Assembly (NCBI GenBank): GCA_035622995.1
Contig: DASPUI010000012.1
Coordinates: 1 to 10,364, forward strand
DNA from: DASPUI01 sp035622995
GTDB lineage: Bacteria; Verrucomicrobiota; Verrucomicrobiia; Chthoniobacterales; UBA10450
Length of the DNA stretch: 10,364 bases
Reading direction: 5' to 3'
How positions within the stretch are numbered: the stretch's first letter is position 1; every line of letters begins with the position of its first letter. This document shows, in pieces, positions 6,216 to 10,364 of this stretch. The position numbers and the translations under genes are program-made. The notes beneath the pieces were generated by a model, which searched no databases, was not told the origin of the DNA, and was given only the letters and a program-made list of their open reading frames with translations.

Positions 6216-7328
6216 TTAGGAGACGTTCAGGCCTTCGTAGGTCTCAGCGACGATCTGATCGACCACTGCTTTCATATTGTTGCTACGCTGAAAAGCCGCC
6301 AGTTGCCGATCCGCGCCGGTGCCCTCCCGCATGATCCGCTCGATGTGCGCCATTTCGCGTTTGCTTCCGAGCTCGTTTACTTCGGTCGAAATGAATTCGA
6401 GCAGTTCGTTGAGCAAGCTCCGCATTTCCACTTCGGTCTCCTTGCCGAAATCGATCAGTTTGCCGTCAATCCCGTAGCGCGTGGCACGCCAGCGGTTCTC
6501 GTCGAGCAACCTCCGCCGATAAACCCGGAAGGTCGTGTTCTGCCGCAGAAGTTTGAACAACTTTGAAATCACCGCCTGAATCAAGGCGGCAATCGCAAGC
6601 GTGTCGTCCACCCGCGATTGCGCATCGCAAACGCGCACTTCGAGCGTATCGAAAAATGGATGCAACCGGATGTCCCACCAGATTTTTTTCGGATTATCGA
6701 TGCAACCGGTCTTGACCAGCAGTTTGCAGTAATCTTCGTATTCGGAAAGTGATTCGAACGAATCGGGAATGCCGGTGCGCGGAAAACGCTCGAAAACCTT
6801 AAGGCGATAGCCTTTCAAACCGGTGTCCTGTCCGACCCAAAAAGGCGAATTGACCGAAAGCGCATAAATGTGGGGCAGGAAATAACGCGCCTGATTCATC
6901 ACGTGAATGGCAGCCTCTCGACTTGGTATGCCCACGTGCACGTGCAGGCCGAAAATAAGATTTGCCCGGGCGAGAGATTGCATGTCGCGCAAAATCTCCT
7001 GGTAACGCTCGCCTTCCGTAATGAGTTGGTCGCGCCAATGCGAAAACGGGTGCGTACCGACCGAGGCGATTTTCAGTCCTCGTTCGCCGGCGAGTTTCGC
7101 CAGCTTGCTCCGAAGATCGATCACGTGTTCGCGAGCGCACTTAATGTCGGCGCAAATTTCGGTGCCAAGCTCGACCACCGATTGATGCATTTCGGGCTTG
7201 ATCTGTTCTTTGAGCGTCACCCTGCCACCCTCGAGAATTTCCTGAATGTGCGAGCGCAGCTCGCGCGTTTCCGGGTCGACAATCGCGAATTCCTCCTCGA
7301 TGCCGAGGGTGTAACGGTGTTCCTTCAT
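6216..7328 (-). CDS. YbdK-type carboxylate-amine ligase (GCS2 / glutamate--cysteine ligase type 2 family)
   Basis: The predicted enzyme has 370 residues, the normal length for the YbdK family. Relatives use ATP to join a carboxylate (often the gamma-carboxyl of glutamate) to an amine; E. coli YbdK has weak glutamate-cysteine ligase activity. Motifs of the glutamine-synthetase-like fold are visible: LGIEEEFAIVD (8-18), MHQSVVELGTEIC (47-59), the metal/ATP-binding GLHVHVGI (127-134), WWDIRLHPFFDTLEVRVCD (217-235) and NRWRATRYGIDG (278-289). The ATG start fits the family N-terminus directly before LGIEEE. No clear Shine-Dalgarno sequence precedes it. It lies 103 bases downstream of an ATP-grasp ligase on the same strand, with a strong inverted repeat in the gap. 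It is convergent with the antiporter operon (60 bases between stops). The substrate is unknown. Glutamate plus cysteine is possible but unproven, and no classical gshB is seen. Confidence 0.93.
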   Translation of the reverse strand: MKEHRYTLGIEEEFAIVDPETRELRSHIQEILEGGRVTLKEQIKPEMHQSVVELGTEICADIKCAREHVIDLRSKLAKLAGERGLKIASVGTHPFSHWRDQLITEGERYQEILRDMQSLARANLIFGLHVHVGIPSREAAIHVMNQARYFLPHIYALSVNSPFWVGQDTGLKGYRLKVFERFPRTGIPDSFESLSEYEDYCKLLVKTGCIDNPKKIWWDIRLHPFFDTLEVRVCDAQSRVDDTLAIAALIQAVISKLFKLLRQNTTFRVYRRRLLDENRWRATRYGIDGKLIDFGKETEVEMRSLLNELLEFISTEVNELGSKREMAHIERIMREGTGADRQLAAFQRSNNMKAVVDQIVAETYEGLNVS

Positions 7329-7349
7329 GGGCTGATCAAAAAGGAAACA

Positions 7350-7412
7350 TCCGCCGATTTTGCAGATTTACACCGATTAATTTAGACGGCGAAAATCTGC
7401 GAAATCGGTGGA
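7350..7412. repeat. 20-bp imperfect inverted repeat (hairpin) between the two ligase genes
   Basis: TCCGCCGATTTTGCAGATTT (7350-7369) pairs with AAATCTGCGAAATCGGTGGA (7393-7412), giving 18 Watson-Crick pairs plus two G-T pairs (7353/7409 and 7361/7401) around a 23-base loop. The loop itself contains CACCGATT (7371-7378), a third version of the outer motif. In a plus-strand RNA the two exceptions become G-U wobbles and the stem is continuous. In the minus-strand RNA, the direction of the flanking genes, they are C-A mismatches. On the minus strand the stem is followed by a T-rich tract (TTTCCTTTTT, 7348-7339), so partial termination before the YbdK gene is possible. It could equally be a dispersed palindromic element. 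Confidence 0.75.
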
Positions 7413-7431
7413 ACAATCCCGATTATCGATC

Positions 7432-8397
7432 TTAAACCAGTTCGCCTAACGAACGTCGGGCGACGGCTGCCTGCAGGAATTTTCCCCAGCTCAGATTGTC
7501 TCGTCCCGGCTGATGTTCGCGTGCTTTGCGGATGGCCATATCTGAAACCGCCTCCACCACCCACTCGAAATTCGCCTGGCCAACAGACGCCGCTTCGGCA
7601 TCGGGCGCCGGATTGCAGAAATCGATCGCCAACGGAACGCCGTCACGAATGGCAAATTCGACCGTATTCAGATCGTATCCAAGGAACTCATTCAGACGGA
7701 GCACGCCTTCCTCTACTCTTTGCAAGATCTCGCGCGGCGCATTCCACTCCGTTTGATAACGCAAATGATAGGGATGCCGCGGTTCGTACGGCATCACGCG
7801 CACGTGCCGCTGATCAATTGCGTAACAGCGGAAGTACATGTCGAACTTCACTTCTTCCTGCAGCATCATCACCAGTTGGCCGGTCTCGTTGTAAGCCCGG
7901 TAGAATTCTTCAGGATTGTGCAAACGGTAAACATTCTTCCAGCCGCCGCCGGCAAACGGTTTGAAAAACGCAGGCCAGCCGATGTAGTTGAAGATTCCTT
8001 CCCAATCGAGCGGATATGCCAGATTGCGAAACGATTTATCGTTGGTGTCCGGCGGCGGTTGATTTGATGGCAGCAAAACCGTCCGGGGAACGGCGACGCC
8101 GATCTTGGTCGCAAGGGCATTATTAAAAAATTTCTCGTCGGCGCTCCACCAAAAGGGATTGTTCACCACCGCCGTCCCGGTGAGCGCCGCATTTTTCAGC
8201 CATGCACGGTAAAACGGAACGTCCTGCGAGATTCGATCAATTACCACGTCGTAGCCGCAGGGCTCACCCTGGATCACTTTGTCCATCTTGACGAACTCCG
8301 CCACGATGTCGCGGCCGCCCGTTTTTTGATTGACGCGATCGACGAATGCCGGCGGGAAACTGTGCTCCTGGCCAAAGAGAATTCCGATTTTTTTCAT
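7432..8397 (-). CDS. ATP-grasp ligase of unknown substrate
   Basis: With the start at 8397 the protein has 321 residues and begins MKKIGILFGQEHSFPPAF, a typical beta-strand-plus-loop opening of the ATP-grasp pre-domain. An in-frame ATG at 8448 would add a basic 17-residue extension and overlap the upstream gene by 22 bases; I judge it less likely. The ATP-grasp core shows GWPAFFKPFAGGGWKNVYRL (140-159) with Lys146 and the glycine-rich loop, MLQEEVKFDMYFRCYAI (178-194) with the adenine-contacting Glu pair, and VEFAIRDGVPLAIDFCNPAP (246-265) with likely Mg-binding Glu247, Asp259 and Asn262. Such enzymes activate a carboxylate as acyl phosphate and attack it with an amine or thiol. There is no signal peptide, so it is cytosolic. 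It lies between an AsmA-like gene and a YbdK-type ligase on the same strand, which suggests the two ligases act in one peptide- or amide-forming pathway. The substrate cannot be read from the sequence. Confidence 0.9.
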   Translation of the reverse strand: MKKIGILFGQEHSFPPAFVDRVNQKTGGRDIVAEFVKMDKVIQGEPCGYDVVIDRISQDVPFYRAWLKNAALTGTAVVNNPFWWSADEKFFNNALATKIGVAVPRTVLLPSNQPPPDTNDKSFRNLAYPLDWEGIFNYIGWPAFFKPFAGGGWKNVYRLHNPEEFYRAYNETGQLVMMLQEEVKFDMYFRCYAIDQRHVRVMPYEPRHPYHLRYQTEWNAPREILQRVEEGVLRLNEFLGYDLNTVEFAIRDGVPLAIDFCNPAPDAEAASVGQANFEWVVEAVSDMAIRKAREHQPGRDNLSWGKFLQAAVARRSLGELV

Positions 8398-8426
8398 TTT
8401 GAGCTTAAGGCGACGGTGAGCATTGC

Positions 8427-10364
8427 TCAGAACCGCTTTGGATGCCAATCCGGATTCTTCAAGCTGCCTTCGCCTTTGTATTCGAAAAGCTTGTAGACCG
8501 GCGCGAGCATTACCGTCGGGCCCTTCGGATCGATCCGTAAATCGAAATCAAGTTTATCGTCGAGAAAATAAATATCGCCGCGACCAACCATGCCGAAAAG
8601 CGTGCCCGCAACGCCAAAGTCCTCGGTGTGAATGACTCCGTCCTTGATCGTGAAATCGGCCGCAGCCGTCCGCGCGATACTGTAGCCTGTCCCAGGCATA
8701 ATGTGCCCGAGAATACCGGAAAGTGGCCCGAATACCGGAATGGCAAACACATCGCCATCCGTGACCTGCACTTTTCCGGTGCCATGCATCTTGCGTGCGT
8801 CGGAGCCGAAGCCGTCGAAATTATAAACGCCGCTTAAGTTTCCCTGGGAAGTCTTGTAGTTGTAGTAAAGGTCGGTCAGCCGCGGAAAATCAATCTTGTT
8901 CACGGAAATGCTGGCATGGTAGTGCGGGTCGTTGTGCGCCAGCGAAATGTCCGCGCTCCCCCGAACCTGGCCGGAAAAAAGCGCACCGGCGAGATCGACA
9001 ATTTGCAATCGATCGTTGGTGAAAACCAGTTTCGCATTGATCCGATCGAACGGCAAAACTTTGCCCAAAAATGTGTAATCCATTCCTTTCTGCCCATCGA
9101 CCGCGATATCGAGGCGTGTATTCTTGCCGCCGCGAAATTGATAAACGCCGTTCGCGGTAATCGCCGGTGACTGTCGAAATCTGTAGGGCGCAACCGTTCT
9201 CGGAAGATCGGGATCAACCCAAACGGCCACGTCCACCGGCCGAAGCGAGCTTTTGATGTTCGCCACGCGCACTTCGTGATTTGCAAAATCATAAGTAAAG
9301 CTCCCGGTTGCCACGCCTTCGTCGCGCGTCACCCGAAGATCCTGATAGTCGACTGCACCGTTGCCAAAATGAACCTTGGCGCTCGCGCTCTTCATCCAGA
9401 CTCCGCGGAACCGAGTCCGCCCGAGCGCGATGTTTCCATCCCCCTGCCAATTCTGCGCGTGCCGGTCCTGCCCGCGAATAGCCAGGCGCAAAGAGGCGTC
9501 CTGAGGAAATTCCCAGTCGCCGAGAAAATGATTCATCTCCGGCGAAACGAATGCCCGCACAATGACCGGATTAATGCTGCTCTCAATGTTCAGGCGAAAA
9601 TCGTTAGGCGCGTCCAGAATTTCAGCGTGAAGCTCGCCCCGGTCTTGTTTTAAATGAATATCGCGAACAAGCGTCCGATCGCCGTCCCATGAGAATTCGA
9701 ATCCGCAATCGGAGAATGGAACCGATTTATAAGTCAACCGCTCAACCCGCGCGTGGCCGATTACCTTTAGCTGCGGCTGACGCTCGCCAAAATCGGCATC
9801 GCCTCTTATTTCAATTTCGGGCGGGGAAGAGAATCCAACGTCGGCCAGCCGTTCGCCGAATCCGATTGCGTCGCCTAACTTTTTTAAATCCAGCGTGCTT
9901 CGTGCCTGAAAAGCGGCGGTATTGCGTTGCCGGCTCCAGCTGCCGCGTCCGGCAAAGTTTCCAAGATCGTCCTGCCATTCGCAACGGGTGACGCTGAACG
10001 TCTGGTCGCGCCACTCTGCCACGGCAAACAAATCGCGAAGCTCGTACGGCCCCCGGCGGAGTTGTTTGGCCTGAAGAGTTGCCTCGACCTGCGCATTTTC
10101 GATCTGCGCGAGATCGCCATTAAACTTCACCTGCAAAGAGGGGAGCGGGCCCGGAGCGCTAAATTTCTGCAGATTGGTCACAATCTGGCGCAAAATGGAT
10201 AAGCGCCTTTGCCAATCTTCCTGCGAAGGCTCTTCCGACGGCTTGTAATCTCCGCGTTTGATCAGTTCGCCAGTGGCAGAAATCTGGATGCCGCAAAAAT
10301 TTCCCTCCGCCTGGCTGACCGAAATACGCTCCGGCGGAAAATAAACATGGCCGCGAAAATTTCT
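8427..10364 (-). CDS. AsmA-like envelope protein, C-terminal part (5' end beyond the right edge)
   Basis: The frame is open to the right edge, giving 645 residues of a larger protein; no start inside the window is needed (a TTG at 10193 is internal). The chain is made of repeating short beta-strands without cysteine-rich or catalytic motifs, as in the AsmA/TamB/YhdP superfamily of bridge-like periplasmic proteins that act in lipid transport and outer-membrane homeostasis. The edge region FRGHVYFPPERISVSQAEG and the last 120 residues (QVTDGDVFAIPVFGPLSGIL, then FGMVGRGDIYFLDDKLDFDL and KLFEYKGEGSLKNPDW) are the usual AsmA C-terminal pattern. The N-terminal membrane anchor should lie outside the window. 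The stop is 29 bases before the ATP-grasp start, so cotranscription is likely, though a shared function is not evident. Confidence 0.88.
   Translation of the reverse strand, partial: RNFRGHVYFPPERISVSQAEGNFCGIQISATGELIKRGDYKPSEEPSQEDWQRRLSILRQIVTNLQKFSAPGPLPSLQVKFNGDLAQIENAQVEATLQAKQLRRGPYELRDLFAVAEWRDQTFSVTRCEWQDDLGNFAGRGSWSRQRNTAAFQARSTLDLKKLGDAIGFGERLADVGFSSPPEIEIRGDADFGERQPQLKVIGHARVERLTYKSVPFSDCGFEFSWDGDRTLVRDIHLKQDRGELHAEILDAPNDFRLNIESSINPVIVRAFVSPEMNHFLGDWEFPQDASLRLAIRGQDRHAQNWQGDGNIALGRTRFRGVWMKSASAKVHFGNGAVDYQDLRVTRDEGVATGSFTYDFANHEVRVANIKSSLRPVDVAVWVDPDLPRTVAPYRFRQSPAITANGVYQFRGGKNTRLDIAVDGQKGMDYTFLGKVLPFDRINAKLVFTNDRLQIVDLAGALFSGQVRGSADISLAHNDPHYHASISVNKIDFPRLTDLYYNYKTSQGNLSGVYNFDGFGSDARKMHGTGKVQVTDGDVFAIPVFGPLSGILGHIMPGTGYSIARTAAADFTIKDGVIHTEDFGVAGTLFGMVGRGDIYFLDDKLDFDLRIDPKGPTVMLAPVYKLFEYKGEGSLKNPDWHPKRF

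Noticed and set aside
6152..6334. A short GTG-started frame overlapping the stop of the unknown protein (GTGA).
   Set aside because: It runs into the 3' end of the convergent YbdK-type gene and its translation is arginine-rich without motifs.
1026..6400. The same 16-base string (TCGAAATGAATTCGAG) occurs near 1025 and near 6388.
   Set aside because: Both copies lie inside well-supported coding regions (purD and the YbdK-type gene) in different frames, encode different residues and have no shared flanks. Chance plus shared codon bias explains it.

Overview
The window looks like a chromosomal segment of a free-living Gram-negative bacterium, most plausibly a soil Verrucomicrobiota of the Chthoniobacterales / Candidatus Udaeobacter type. 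That placement is recalled from the style of the proteins and was not computed. Supporting signs are a large AsmA-like envelope protein, moderately high GC, few recognisable Shine-Dalgarno sequences and several GTG starts. I see no tRNA, rRNA, CRISPR array, insertion sequence or phage gene. Coding density is very high and no gene-free stretch exceeds about 120 bases.

Left block (1-3387, minus strand). Reading leftward, an HtrA/Deg-type serine protease with one PDZ domain but no visible signal peptide is followed by purD (purine synthesis). After purD comes the 5' part of an exported protein with the S41 (C-terminal processing protease) fold, which runs off the left edge. This S41 protein overlaps the end of purD by 8 bases and has lost every residue of the catalytic Ser/Lys centre, so it is probably a pseudoprotease. 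A small palindrome lies between the protease gene and purD.

Middle block (3506-6155, plus strand). A divergent 118-base intergenic region leads into three tightly packed genes. They are an HxlR-family winged-helix regulator carrying the single conserved cysteine, a CPA1/NhaP-type Na+/H+ antiporter, and a conserved-looking soluble protein of unknown function whose GTG start overlaps the antiporter stop (GTGA). The layout suggests one transcription unit in which the first gene controls the transporter.

Right block (6216-10364, minus strand, convergent with the middle block). Reading leftward, a very large AsmA-like protein (5' end beyond the right edge) is followed after about 29 bases by an ATP-grasp ligase. 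After a 103-base gap comes a YbdK-type carboxylate-amine ligase (glutamate-cysteine ligase-like fold). The gap holds a 20-bp imperfect inverted repeat. The two adjacent ligases are the best candidate here for an undescribed pathway: one could form a first amide bond to an amino acid and the other could extend it, giving a small peptide or modified amino acid. The product cannot be told from the sequence.
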